A DNA stretch of 64,000 bases, taken from contig CAWGJH010000019.1 in NCBI GenBank assembly GCA_963822695.1, positions 1 to 64,000 on the forward strand, in the 5' to 3' direction. The translations under genes were made by a program, and so were the position numbers. The DNA comes from GCA-003244245 sp963822695. GTDB taxonomy: Bacteria; Actinomycetota; Actinomycetes; Mycobacteriales; Pseudonocardiaceae. Below are positions 9,025 through 18,116 of this stretch, one piece after another. How positions within the stretch are numbered: position 1 is the first letter of the stretch; each line of letters begins with the position of its first letter. The notes under the pieces were generated by a model. The model saw only the letters and a program-made list of their open reading frames with translations. It ran no database searches and had not been told where the DNA came from.

Positions 9025-9118
9025 ATTTTCCGGATTAAAATTTGTCCGAATTGAACGTTTCTGTCCCCGGGGTTGAAGGGTTGCGCACGTCGTGTCTTCT
9101 GCTGGCGCGATGGTGCCG

Positions 9119-11539
9119 CTATCGGTGAGGGTCGGCGATGATGGGCATCCCGAGATTCGTGGGGCCTGTGCGGTTGTTATGCATACGTTCTATGCCGCGG
9201 TCGAGGCTGGCGAGTTTCTCCTTGGCTTTGGTGAGGCTGATTTGGAGTCCTTGGACTTCGCCGAGCCAGCCGTTCATCCGTGCTTCGGTGGTCCGGTCAG
9301 CGAGGTTGCGAATAATCTCAATGAGGCGAGGTCGCTGCTTCGGGGAAACCCTCAACATTGGACATCTTGTGCAGGCGTGTTCATGTGGGCGCATGGTTCC
9401 GTAAGGGCGGCCGCAGTCACCGAGTTCCACCTTGCGAAGTTGAAAGTGCGCTTGGAAATCTTTCCACTCTTCTTCGGTGGGCTCACGGTATTCCTCGGCT
9501 GGGCGGGTCGCTCGCCGCTTGTCGAGAAACGCCCGGTAGGAGCGGATCAGGTCTTCTTGGAACACGGCCATATATGCTTCCGTAGTGGTCACGCTCTTGT
9601 GGCCAAGTAGACGTGCGGCGATGTGGATGGGAAGTCCGCCGGTCACGGCTGCGGTCGTAAACATTCTGCGGAAATCGTGTGGCCGGTAAACCAGCGGCTG
9701 GCCTGCCGCATCGCGGAGGCCGGTGGCGACCAACACCGTATTGATCAGATTGTAAACCGTGCCCGCGCTCATCACCTCGCGTCGGGTGCCCAGAGCGCGT
9801 TGGAACAAGTGCGGCAGGGGCGGTCCGGTGACTCGCTCGTGCTGGTCATAGCGGGCGACGAGTGGGACGTTGCCGGCGTTGTCGTTGCGTAATCGGGTGA
9901 TCACGGTGGCCAGAACACTGGCCAGTTCGGGACTGATCAGGTAAGAGTCGTTCCTCGTTGGACTTCGACGGCACGATGTGCAACAGGGGGACGATCTCGC
10001 CGGTGTCGGGCAGCGTGTAGGACACCAGCGCCAGATGAGTGATCTCAAGCAACTCCTCCAGGCGAACACCCGAATGACGCAGAACCTCTATGATCACCCA
10101 GGCCCAGAACGCCTCGTCCTCCCGGCGAGTCAGGTTGATCAACTCACCAGAAGTCAGGTTCTCCACCCCGACGGAAAGCTTCGCTGGGCTGCGTGGCGTC
10201 TTGTCGGTGCTCTTCCACATGATCCGGCGGTAGCGGGTGGCGGCGTGGTCGAACACCTCACCCGGCTCGCACTCGTTCGCCGCGTCCAGCAGCGCAGTCA
10301 TCTCGGCACGGCAACGCTCGGCGGTGTCAGCCAACACAGGGCAGGTGCGGCAGACGCTCGCGGACACGCTGGTGCATCGCGGCTTGGCGTTTCTTCTTCG
10401 CCTTCTCATATCCCTGGGTGTCGCTCTTGCGCACCGGAGGGGGCACGGCCCAGGACACCCAGCTCGGGTCTTCCAACGCCCACTGCCCGATGTCGAGGTA
10501 GAAAGCCCGCACTCTTATCAGGATGCGGTGAATGTCCTTGCGCGGCCTCACCGTGCCGTCTGCCGTGGTGAGGGCACACACTCGTTGTTTCCATGCCTGG
10601 GCGACCTCATCTGACCAATGAAGGGTGTCGATGCCAGGACGGTGCTTCTCGATCTCAGCCCAGAAGCTGCCGGCCAGGACACCAGCCAGGGCGCCAAGGG
10701 AGTTGTAGTCCAACACGGGGCGGCGTTCGTCGAGGTATCGGACGAGAACATCGCGGACCGGGCGACAACGGATGTCATAGTCGTCAACCAGTTCCGTGGT
10801 CGGTCGTTGGCCGCGCCGCAGTGCTGCGTGGAGCGTGAGGTCGGCCGGTGTCACCCCGATCACGCTGAGCAGGTCCCAGGCGGTGTGCAGACCGGGGACC
10901 TCCTTGCGTCGGGGATGGCCACAAACACTCCAGGCGAAGACCTCCAGGACGTCATCGGAGCTCAACTGGTCAACGTCCTTGCCGGTATGCAGCACGATCT
11001 TGCTGATCAGGCACAGAGCCTGGCCGCGGTCACGTTCGCTGAGCCCGCGTTCGATCGCGGCCGCCTCGATGCTGGCGAACACGTCAGGCCGCATAATCTG
11101 CCGCACCCAATCAAACAGGCGGTTCGACCAGTTGACCGGTCAGAAAGTCATAACTGGGCAAGACGACCCGGCACATCAGCAGGCACGCCAGCCCGCTGAT
11201 GTGCTCCTGGGGCTTGGTATTCGCCGAGCGGGTATCGCGGGGAACCAGCGTGTCGATCCACCCCAGGTCGGTGTCCGCGCCGGCGGCGACCCATCGCTGC
11301 TGCCAACCCTCACCGGGATGGCTGAGCAGCCAGGTCAGGATCGTGGTGGCCCCCCTGATCCTGCTGTTGCGATCGGTCAATGCAGCCGGCCACGTCGGTA
11401 GCTGGGAAAACAAGGTGAGGATGCCCTCGGTCGGTAGGTGGTCCACCGGCCCGACGAAGCGCTGCTCTAACAGGTGCTCATGGGCGAGCAAGTGATGCGT
11501 GGCGTGGCGTGTCTGTGCTGAGGCGGTCGTGAGTGTCAC
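9119..11539 (-). pseudogene. Large tyrosine recombinase (about 800 codons), several frameshifts
   Basis: Coding sequence runs through four minus-strand frames: 11539-11111, 11106-10340, about 10340-9950, and 9950-9119. The breaks near 11110, 10340 and 9950 each need one base to restore reading. Motifs of the tyrosine recombinase core are present: HSGVRLEELLEITH (catalytic Arg), HDFRRMF (HxxR), LLGHKSVTTTEAYMAVF (GH and Tyr). A helical tail follows the core (LADRTTEARMNGWLGEVQGL). The GTG start at 11539 overlaps the stop of the upstream small gene as GTGA. Size and C-terminal extension resemble TnpB of Tn554-like elements. Three independent frameshifts argue for decay rather than sequencing error. 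Confidence 0.7.
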
Positions 11540-11742
11540 TGGGGGAGCCCTCCGAACAGCACAAACAGATCGGCGGCGTCATAGCCGACGGCGACCGGAG
11601 GGGGTGGCACCTGGGCACGATGTTCGCGTTCGGTCAGGTGCTCGGCGACACGGCGGATCACCCTGGCCTCGTCCTCGACTAATGGCGACGTCAGATATTG
11701 GAACTGTCCGAATGCCTGTCCAGCCCCCCTTGCGGCATGCAT
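11536..11742 (-). CDS. Small protein upstream of the large recombinase, possibly truncated
   Basis: The last 60 codons have good coding character: FQYLTSPLVEDEARVIRRV, AEHLTEREHRAQ, then VAVGYDAADLFVLFGGLPQ. The stop overlaps the GTG start of the large recombinase, indicating translational coupling. The frame stays open upstream, but that part is the 64-bp dispersed repeat (11768-11831) and does not look like protein. I start it at the ATG at 11742. It may be the tail of a longer gene whose front was replaced by the repeat. Family not recognised. Confidence 0.4.
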   Translation of the reverse strand: MHAARGAGQAFGQFQYLTSPLVEDEARVIRRVAEHLTEREHRAQVPPPPVAVGYDAADLFVLFGGLPQ

Positions 11743-11767
11743 CGCTGTGGCGCCCACATGGCTCGTG

Positions 11768-11831
11768 GGCAAGCCGACCCGCACCGCAGGCGTGCGCAAG
11801 CACGCCGAGGAGCGGAAGCGGCGCGGCAGCA
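11768..11831 (+). repeat. Copy 2 of the dispersed 60-bp repeat
   Basis: Same orientation as the copy at 8029-8088, sharing ggcaagccgacccgcacc and gccgaggagcggaagcg. It sits between the small coupled gene and the first recombinase of the 4.2-kb element. Confidence 0.6.
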
Positions 11832-11916
11832 AGGTATTGCTCTGCAAGCCATCCCAGTCATCCCCCCGAGTGGGCGTATCCTGCATCAGATGCAATCAGA
11901 TGGCGATCTGTCCTGG

Positions 11917-13126
11917 TCAGACAGCCGCCACAGACCGGTCTAAGACGACGCTCCGGGGCCATGTTGACCTGGTGACCTGCGGTTTTTCGCTCGTCTGGTG
12001 CAATTCCCGAGCCTTGAGGTAGATATCGGCCGTGGTGCTCAGGTGCGCGTGGCCGAGGATCGTTTGCGCGTCTCGCAGCGAGAGGTTCTCGTCGCGAGCC
12101 ATACGCAGCGAACAAGTATGACGCAAATCATGCATCGAGTAATTGGTACCCAACACCGCGTTGACTCGCCGAAACACCGCACGCAGGGCCTCGTAGTTCA
12201 TCGGTTGACGCCGCAACCCATCCCCGTGGTCACGGCGGCGCAGGGTCCACCAGATCGACTCGTTCGGTTCCAGTAGTCCGATCTCGGCGAAATATAGGCG
12301 GATCCAGACGAACGCGTCGGGGCTGGCCGGCAGCCATTGCTCCGCGCCGCTGCCCTTACGGACGACCCGCACGAGCTGCTCGCCCCAGTCCAGGTCCACG
12401 CCGCGAACGCCAAGTAGTTCCGAGGCGCGGGCGGCGTTGCTGATCGCGAGGGCGAGGATCGCCCGGTCCCGGTTCGAGCGCAGCGCGCCGAACAGCTCCT
12501 TCCACCGCGCATCCGGTATCTCCCGCGGTTTGCGCTTGGGGACCTTCGGGTTGTAGCGCAGGCGCCCCTCGGGGCGGAACGGCTCTAACGGATTGTGGTG
12601 CGCATTCGACCACCCCCCCCCCCCCGCGGTCCAGGGGAACCGGGTTAACCAGCGGCCCTGCGCCGAGCTCGATCCAGAACTCATAAAAACCACGCAGCAC
12701 CGCATTGCAATGCCGAACGGTCCGGGCCTGGTACCGGTCGTCGAGGTACCGCTTGCGGGTGATCGGGTTGACCGTGCCGGCCGTGGCCGCCGACGTCGCG
12801 CGCGGCGAGTTGCGGGGTTTGGCGGCCTGCTTAAGCCACAACACGAAGTCCCGCACCTCGGTCGAGGTGGCTTTGTCCCACTCAACGTCAACAACTTGCA
12901 GCCACCACCACCATCACATCAGATCATAGGCGTAGCTGCGGACGCTACCGGACCGGTTGCCCCGGGCGACAAAATCCCGCAGGAACCACCGGATCGGCTC
13001 CACCGACTGACCAGCAGGGTCCACCACAAGGAACGGCACCACACCCCCTGCCAACACCACCCCTCCCCACCGGGGCAGCCAGATCGAACCGAGCTCTCGC
13101 TCCACCTCATCGGGTAACGACCTCAC
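11917..13126 (-). pseudogene. Tyrosine recombinase (about 400 codons) with in-frame TGA and G13 frameshift
   Basis: Coding starts at 13126 (MRSLPDEVERELGSIWLP) and hits a TGA near 12916, between SVRSYAYDLM and WWWWLQVVDVEWDKATSTEV. The same frame continues across the stop, so this is a single nonsense codon. The frame then shifts at a run of 13 C on the plus strand (12613-12625). After it the catalytic domain is clear: NAARASELLGVR (Arg), MHDLRHTCSLRM (HxxR), LGHAHLSTTADIYLKARE (GH, Tyr). It is the first gene of the recombinase series. Either defect alone would stop production. Confidence 0.75.
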
Positions 13127-13223
13127 GCAACCTCCTTCACTCAGCTACGTGAGTCCTACCGATCACCACGAAGCGGACACCCTCAACTCACCGGCGTGTC
13201 GCCCCGTAGTCCGGTCAACAGAT

Positions 13224-13470
13224 AGGAACCGGAACGAGGTGATCCGCTCACCCAGATCCATGGCAAGGTTACGGGCGGCCTGGGTGACCCACTGCCCCGT
13301 TGGATGAGCGGTCATCCCCAGGATGTGGACCCGGCGGGTCCGCACTTCGATCACGAACAGCACATGCAGGCGGTGTAGGAAGATCGTGTCGAGGTGGAAG
13401 AAGTCGCAGGCCAGCAGTCCGTCGGCCTGGGCGCGCAGGAAGGTCAGCCAGGAGGTGTCTACAGGATCAG
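13224..13470 (-). pseudogene. DDE (rve-type) transposase, N-terminal part of the core
   Basis: The minus strand reads DTSWLTFLRAQADGLLACDF, HLDTIFLHRLHVLFVIEV, RTRRVHILGMTAHPTGQWV, and stops being transposase after ERITSFRFL. This contains the first catalytic Asp (CDFFHLD). The continuation IRDRDAKF is found at 9024 and below. The N-terminal HTH region upstream of about 13470 is missing, so the IS was already incomplete or has since been eroded. Confidence 0.75.
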
Positions 13471-13499
13471 CCGCCTGGGCCACACCTACCAACTCCACA

Positions 13500-13707
13500 C
13501 ACCCCGATCATCGAACCCCTACCCCACCCCCTCCCCCAACGCGAACCAGCAGCATCGCCGCTCGTTCAGCCCGACGACGACTGGGCCGACCCGAGCATCT
13601 GGGACGACACGCCATCCGCAGCCGACACCACGCCGCCGCCAAGACCCCCACCACAGCCCAACCCCCCACGACGACCCACCACCATTCTGAACCGGTGCAT
13701 ACGGTGA
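13500..13707 (+). pseudogene. Possible C-terminal fragment of a Pro-rich protein
   Basis: The plus strand reads PLVQPDDDWADPSIWDDTPS, followed by a run of PP and RP repeats ending at a stop at 13707. The acidic DDDWADPSIWDD patch followed by a Pro tail looks like the disordered end of an exported or DNA-associated protein. Its front is replaced by the transposase remnant. High C content can produce Pro runs by chance, so this is tentative. Confidence 0.25.
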
Positions 13708-13711
13708 GAAG

Positions 13712-14668
13712 TCACGGCTGCCGGGCGTGCCACGCATCCGTGCCCCACCGCGCACCGGGCCAAGTGTCGTTGGCCGCACGCAGACGGTGATCATGCCTGC
13801 TGCGGGCTTCACGGGTGGCGGGGGCGGGCTGGCAACGTGGGCAGGTGTAGGAGGAGCGGTTCATGAAAGGCTCCCGCTGGATCGCGGTGCCGCAGCGTGG
13901 ACAGGGTCGGCCGGCCTGCCCGTAGGCGGCTAGCGAGCGGTCAAAGTATCCAGAGGCACCGTTGATATTGACGTACAGCGCGTCGAATGAGGTGCCACCC
14001 GCGGCGAGTGCCTCGGTGAGCACCTCCGTGACGGCCGCGAGCAGGGTGCGTCCTTGCGCGGCGGTCAGCGTCGAGGTGGGCCGCGCCCCGTGTAGCCGAG
14101 CCCGCCAGAGCGCCTCGTCGGCGTAGATGTTGCCGATTCCGGACACCAGGGTCTGGTCCAGCAACGCGCGTTTGAGACCGGTGCGCCGCCGTCGAATCCC
14201 GGCGACCACCGCATCCGGATCGAAACACGGGTCCATCGGGTCTCGGGCGATGTGCGCCACCGGGGTGGGCAGTCCCTCGACCACGTCCTCCACCGAGAGG
14301 CCACCGAATGTGCGCTGGTCGATGAAGCGCAGCTCAGGCCCGTCGTCGGCGAACCGCAACCGCACCCGCAGGTGCGTCTCGTTGGCAGCACCGGTGAGCT
14401 GGATGCGCATCTGCCCGCTCATGCCCAGATGGGCCAGCAACGCCTCGCCGGTAACACCGTCTGAGTCGAGGTCCAGCCAGAGGTACTTGCCCCGACGCCG
14501 GGCGGCTCGGATCTGCCGACCGCATAAACGGGCGATAAAGTCCAGCTCACCGGCAAGGTGGCGACGTACCGAGCGGGGGTGGCGCACCTCGACGGCGGCC
14601 ACCGTGCGCCCGGTGACGTGTTCGTCCAGACCGAGCCGGACGACCTCCACCTCGGGCAACTCCGGCAT
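13712..14668 (-). CDS. mutM: Formamidopyrimidine-DNA glycosylase
   Basis: Removes 8-oxoguanine and formamidopyrimidines from DNA and cleaves the abasic site. The mature N-terminus PELPEVE provides the catalytic Pro2 and Glu3; Lys61 (RRGKYLW) is the beta-strand lysine; GIGNIYADE marks the helix-two-turn-helix. The zinc finger has Cys256, Cys259, Cys276 and Cys279. At 318 aa it is about 30 residues longer than usual: after CPRCQ an Arg-rich tail runs into the adjoining island, perhaps because the original stop was lost. It follows rnc by 6 bases, the fpg-rnc arrangement of mycobacteria. Confidence 0.95.
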   Translation of the reverse strand: MPELPEVEVVRLGLDEHVTGRTVAAVEVRHPRSVRRHLAGELDFIARLCGRQIRAARRRGKYLWLDLDSDGVTGEALLAHLGMSGQMRIQLTGAANETHLRVRLRFADDGPELRFIDQRTFGGLSVEDVVEGLPTPVAHIARDPMDPCFDPDAVVAGIRRRRTGLKRALLDQTLVSGIGNIYADEALWRARLHGARPTSTLTAAQGRTLLAAVTEVLTEALAAGGTSFDALYVNINGASGYFDRSLAAYGQAGRPCPRCGTAIQREPFMNRSSYTCPRCQPAPATREARSRHDHRLRAANDTWPGARWGTDAWHARQP

Positions 14669-14674
14669 GCTGCG

Positions 14675-15418
14675 CTACCCCCCCGGCGGGGCGCTCCCGC
14701 TGGCCAGCTCGGACAGCGAGCGCCAGGCAGCCTCGGCGGCCCGCTGCTCGGCTTCTTTCTTGGTCCGGCCCTGCCCGGTTCCCCGCTGTATCCCGGCAAT
14801 CACGGCGGTCGCGGTGAACTCCTTGAGGTGGTCGGGTCCGTCCTCGGTAATCCGGTACTCGGGCACGCCCAGGTCGCGGCTGGCGGTGAGCTCCTGGAGG
14901 CTGGTCTTCCAGTCCAGACCGGCACCCAGCAGAGGAGCCATCACCAGCAGCGGGTCGAACAGCCGGTGCACCACGCTGCGGGCGACGTCCATACCGTGCT
15001 CCAGGTACACCGCACCGATCAGCGCCTCGATGGTGTCGGCCAGGATGCTGGACTTGTTGCGGCCACCGGTGAGTTCCTCCCCCCGACCTAGCAGCAGATA
15101 CTCGCCCAGGCCACTGGTACCCAGCTCCCGGGCCACGCCAGCCAGCGCGTGCATGTTCACCACGCTGGCGCGCAGCTTGGCGAGCTGCCCCTCGGGCAGG
15201 TCGGGATGGGTGCGAAACAGGTGGTCGGTGACGACCACACCGAGCACGGCGTCACCGAGGAACTCCAGGCGTTCATTGGGTTCCAGCCCGCCGCTCTCGT
15301 AGGCGTAGGAGCGGTGGGTCAGCGCAAGAGTCAGAAGCTCGGCGTCAATGTCAACGCCGAGCGCGGTAAGCAGGGGGGCCAGATCCGATGGATGACCCCG
15401 CGAAGACCGGTTCCCCAA
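14675..15418 (-). CDS. rnc: Ribonuclease III
   Basis: Cleaves double-stranded RNA in rRNA maturation and mRNA turnover. The RNase III signature NERLEFLGDAVLG is present with the catalytic Glu/Asp set (the second acidic pair in DTIEALIGAVYLE). The C-terminal dsRNA-binding domain spans about residues 165-240 (WKTSLQELT... GRTKKEAEQRAAEAAW). The frame is open upstream across the whole of rpmF, so I place the start at TTG 15418, just after the rpmF stop. This gives 247 aa, the normal size. It lies in the same minus-strand run as yceD, rpmF and mutM. Confidence 0.93.
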   Translation of the reverse strand: MGNRSSRGHPSDLAPLLTALGVDIDAELLTLALTHRSYAYESGGLEPNERLEFLGDAVLGVVVTDHLFRTHPDLPEGQLAKLRASVVNMHALAGVARELGTSGLGEYLLLGRGEELTGGRNKSSILADTIEALIGAVYLEHGMDVARSVVHRLFDPLLVMAPLLGAGLDWKTSLQELTASRDLGVPEYRITEDGPDHLKEFTATAVIAGIQRGTGQGRTKKEAEQRAAEAAWRSLSELASGSAPPGG

Positions 15419-15438
15419 GGGTACGTGGCGTCGTGAAG

Positions 15439-15621
15439 TCAGGCCGGCCGGACGACCTGGCGGCCGTCGTATTTCCCGCAATGCGGGCAGACCATGTGCG
15501 GCGGCTTCGGCTGCCGACAGGCCCGGTTCGAACACGGCGCGAGAGCCGGTGCGCCTGCCTTCCACTGGGCCCGCCGCGAGCGGGTGTTCGACCGCGACAT
15601 CCTACGCTTGGGGACGGCCAC
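15439..15621 (-). CDS. rpmF: 50S ribosomal protein L32
   Basis: A 60-aa protein starting MAVPKRRMSRSNTRSRRAQW with the four-cysteine zinc ribbon (PCSNRACRQ, CPHCGKY) of the C+ form of L32. It starts with GTG two bases after the yceD stop, the classic yceD-rpmF pairing that links ribosome assembly to neighbouring genes. The zinc-binding form implies zinc sufficiency; a zinc-free paralogue, if any, is outside this window. Confidence 0.96.
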   Translation of the reverse strand: MAVPKRRMSRSNTRSRRAQWKAGAPALAPCSNRACRQPKPPHMVCPHCGKYDGRQVVRPA

Positions 15622-15622
15622 G

Positions 15623-16213
15623 TTACTTGTTCTCCTCTTCGCTTCCGCGCAACCGCTGCTTCAGTCCTGTCTTCAGGGCAGCCCAGCGCGGATCCATCGT
15701 CTCATGCCGGTGATCCGTACCGACTTCCGCCCACTTAACGCCACATTCCGGGCACAGGCCGGGACAGTCCTCGCTGCAGAGCGGAGCCTGCGGCAGCGCC
15801 AGCAGCATCGCATCGCGAACCACTGGCTCGAGGTCGACCAGGCCGTCGACGACCCGGCTGACCTCGTCGGGATCGGTGCTGCCGTCGGTCGCTGAGTCCG
15901 GGTAGGCGAACAGCTCGGTCAGCTCGACCTCAAGGGAGTCCACCAGCGGATCCAGGCATCGGGCGCACTGCCCGGTGACCGGCGCCGAGGCCACGCCCGA
16001 CACCAACACACCCTCCACGACCGACTCCAGCCGCGCATCCAGGGACACCTGGTCGCCAGCAGGAATCCCGATCACATCCATCCCCAGCCTGGCCGGCAGC
16101 TGGATGTCCCGGTGGTAGCAACGCATCGCCCCGGGGCGTCTACCCAGGTCCCGGGTGTCGATCACCCATGGGGCGGACGGGTCGGGTCGGGCGGGGGCGG
16201 TGTTGGACGGCAT
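15623..16213 (-). CDS. YceD/DUF177 family protein
   Basis: About 196 aa from the ATG at 16213 (MPSNTAPARPDPSAPWVIDT). DUF177 features visible: RDLGRRPGAM near the start, a CARCLDPL motif in the middle and CPECGVKW at the C-terminal end, both likely metal-binding pairs. Members are encoded directly upstream of rpmF in most bacteria and are implicated in 23S rRNA accumulation. An in-frame start 17 codons further up (16264) is less likely because its extra residues are Arg-rich and unlike the family. Confidence 0.9.
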   Translation of the reverse strand: MPSNTAPARPDPSAPWVIDTRDLGRRPGAMRCYHRDIQLPARLGMDVIGIPAGDQVSLDARLESVVEGVLVSGVASAPVTGQCARCLDPLVDSLEVELTELFAYPDSATDGSTDPDEVSRVVDGLVDLEPVVRDAMLLALPQAPLCSEDCPGLCPECGVKWAEVGTDHRHETMDPRWAALKTGLKQRLRGSEEENK

Positions 16214-16287
16214 CAGAGTGCAGCGTAGGCGACGGTGCCCGGACACGGGCAACGACGGGCTCACCTGATGCAGTCACCTGGGTGCAG

Positions 16288-16989
16288 TCACCTGGGGTAC
16301 TCGCCGACCCCTGCGGGCACCGGCCCACCGCGATGGGTGCGGCCGCGCCCAATGGTGCGCAGAGTGCGATTGAGCAGATCCTCGAACTCCGCCAGGGTAC
16401 CGTCGACATAGGCGTCGCATTCCGAACGCAGCCGGTGAACCTCGGTATTCACCTCGTCCTGGATTCGGGCGGCCTCGGCTCGGGCCGCCTGCACCACCTG
16501 GGTTTGCTCGACCAGCCGGGCCTGCTCGGCACGGCCATCGGCGACGGCCCGCTCGTAGGTCGCCCTCCCGGCCACGGTCATCCGTTCCGCCTCTGCTTCC
16601 GCGCGCCCGGTGAGCTCCTGGTACTCCCGGCGCCCGGTGGCCGCGATACGCTCAACCTCGGCGTGCGCGTCGGCGACCATCGACTCGGCGCGGGACTGAG
16701 CCTCGGCGATCAGACGCGCAGCCTCGTCGCGCGCTCCGGTCACCGCCTGCTCCGCCTCCTGCCGCGCGGTTTCCACCAGCTCGTCCCGATGGTCCAGCAC
16801 GTCCTGAGCGTCATCAAGCTCAGCGGGGATCGCATCGCGGATATCGTCGAGAAGCTCAAGCACATCCCCGCGGGGCACCACGCAGCTGGAGGTCATCGGT
16901 ACCCCACGCGCCTCCTCGAGGGTGGTCACGAGCTCATCCAGTGCCTCGAAAACCCGGTACACCAGCCCCTCCTCGCGGTCACCATCCAC
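16288..16989 (-). CDS. DivIVA-domain coiled-coil protein, SepIVA-like
   Basis: The 233-aa protein begins MDGDREEGLVYRVFEALDEL and contains a short DivIVA-like segment followed by a long coiled coil (heptads from about residue 65 to 190, AEQAVTGARDEAARLIAEAQ and similar Ala/Glu/Arg repeats). Position just upstream of yceD-rpmF-rnc-mutM matches mycobacterial sepIVA (Rv2927c), which affects septation and cell envelope growth. The function here is inferred from order and architecture. Confidence 0.8.
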   Translation of the reverse strand: MDGDREEGLVYRVFEALDELVTTLEEARGVPMTSSCVVPRGDVLELLDDIRDAIPAELDDAQDVLDHRDELVETARQEAEQAVTGARDEAARLIAEAQSRAESMVADAHAEVERIAATGRREYQELTGRAEAEAERMTVAGRATYERAVADGRAEQARLVEQTQVVQAARAEAARIQDEVNTEVHRLRSECDAYVDGTLAEFEDLLNRTLRTIGRGRTHRGGPVPAGVGEYPR

Positions 16990-17070
16990 GGCTGTCAGTG
17001 TGGCCGGTCGGGCAACGCAGATGCGGGAACGCGCGCCTGGTCGGCGTGTCTGCCCAGCTGCCGGGCATCA

Positions 17071-17553
17071 CTATCGCTCCCCGGCGAGCCGGTTAATCAG
17101 GCGTTGGTGCACGGTGGCCGGCAGCAAGTGGCCCACGTCACCACCGTAGCTAGCGACCTCTTTGATCACAGAGCTGGACAGGTAGCTGTAGTGCGGTTTG
17201 CTCGGCAAGAACATCGTGTCCACGCCGGAAAGCTGATAGTTCAGCTGGGCCATCTGTAGCTCGTAGTCGAAGTCACTGACCGCGCGGAGGCCCTTCACGA
17301 TCGTCGCGATCCCGTTGGTAGTGCAGTAGTCCACGAGCAGCCCGTGCCACGAGTCGACGCGGACGTCTGCCAGGTGTTCGGTGATCTCCTTCAGCATCGC
17401 CATGCGATCGGAGACCTCGAACAGGCAGCTCTTGGTCTTGTTGATCAGGACGGCGACCACGACCTCGTCGAATTGGCTCGCGGCCCGCTCGATGATGTCA
17501 AGGTGGCCATTAGTGGCGGGGTCGTAAGAACCAGGACACACCGCGCGCCTCAT
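17071..17553 (-). CDS. coaD: Phosphopantetheine adenylyltransferase
   Basis: Transfers AMP from ATP to 4'-phosphopantetheine, the fourth step of coenzyme A synthesis. The N-terminal CPGSYDPATNGHLDIIERA holds the nucleotidyltransferase (T/H)xGH motif, and VKGLRAVSDFDYELQMAQLN and SYLSSSVIKEVA complete the active site. 160 aa, normal. I use ATG 17553, whose ATGA overlaps the rsmD stop, rather than the TTG three codons earlier. rsmD-coaD coupling is common in Gram-positive bacteria. Confidence 0.96.
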   Translation of the reverse strand: MRRAVCPGSYDPATNGHLDIIERAASQFDEVVVAVLINKTKSCLFEVSDRMAMLKEITEHLADVRVDSWHGLLVDYCTTNGIATIVKGLRAVSDFDYELQMAQLNYQLSGVDTMFLPSKPHYSYLSSSVIKEVASYGGDVGHLLPATVHQRLINRLAGER

Positions 17554-18116
17554 GGTGCGCAACCGTCATTCACCCCGTAATACACTACAGTGTCGCCATA
17601 CCGCCGATGGGTGAGCGCACACACACCGGCCGGCCAGGCTGGCGTGTGGGCCGTAACCGGGCGCTCCACCACCAACAACGCTGCCGGCGCCAGCCAGCCA
17701 CCGCCGACCAGGGCGCTCAACACACCACCCAGGGCAGCATCATCGAGTGTGTAGGGGGGGTCGGCGAGCACCACGTCGTAGGGCAGGCCCGGGTCGCCCC
17801 GCAACACCACAGGCACATCCGCGCTGCTCACCTGTGCTCCGGGGAGTCCGAGCGCCTCGACGTTGCGGCGCAGCACGGCGGCTGCGCGCCGATCCGATTC
17901 CACGAACCGGACGTGCACCGCCCCTCGGGACAGCGCCTCCAAACCCAGCGCGCCGGATCCGGCGTAGAGGTCGAGCACCCGGGCACCTTCAAGATCGCGA
18001 CGTGCCTGCAGCGCGCTGAATACCGCCTCCCGGACCCGGTCCGACGTCGGCCTGGTCCCGTGCGGCGGAACAGCCAGCCGCCGCCCCCCGGCAATACCCG
18101 CCACGATTCGCACCAT
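17550..18116 (-). CDS. rsmD: 16S rRNA (guanine966-N2)-methyltransferase
   Basis: Methylates G966 of 16S rRNA using S-adenosylmethionine. Seen: RIVAGIAGGRRLAVPPHGTR at the N-terminus, the SAM-binding VLDLYAGSGALGLEALSRGA, and the catalytic ADPPY. Length 188 aa from ATG 18116; another ATG three codons earlier (18125) is possible. It overlaps coaD by 4 bases. Upstream, the link to pyc seen in mycobacteria is broken by the 18.3-22.5 kb insert. Confidence 0.93.
   Translation of the reverse strand: MVRIVAGIAGGRRLAVPPHGTRPTSDRVREAVFSALQARRDLEGARVLDLYAGSGALGLEALSRGAVHVRFVESDRRAAAVLRRNVEALGLPGAQVSSADVPVVLRGDPGLPYDVVLADPPYTLDDAALGGVLSALVGGGWLAPAALLVVERPVTAHTPAWPAGVCALTHRRYGDTVVYYGVNDGCAP

Larger units (their letters stand above)
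9025..13223 (-). mobile_element. 4.2-kb tandem tyrosine-recombinase element inserted in a transposase gene
   Basis: Both ends are set by the interrupted host gene: transposase sequence stops after ccggatg at 9024 and resumes with aggaacc at 13224, which joined restore the RFLIRDRD codons. The triplet gat is present at both junctions, as expected of a tyrosine-recombinase crossover. Inside, all genes are on the minus strand: a roughly 400-codon recombinase, a small protein, and a roughly 800-codon recombinase whose start overlaps the small gene. The layout recalls Tn554 and recombinase-in-trio elements. Both recombinases carry stops or frameshifts, so the copy is dead. Confidence 0.65.

Noticed and set aside
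12914..12918. TGA in the recombinase as selenocysteine or programmed readthrough
   Set aside because: No SECIS-like hairpin seen, the residue is Arg in the expected pattern, and the gene also has a frameshift; ordinary decay explains it.
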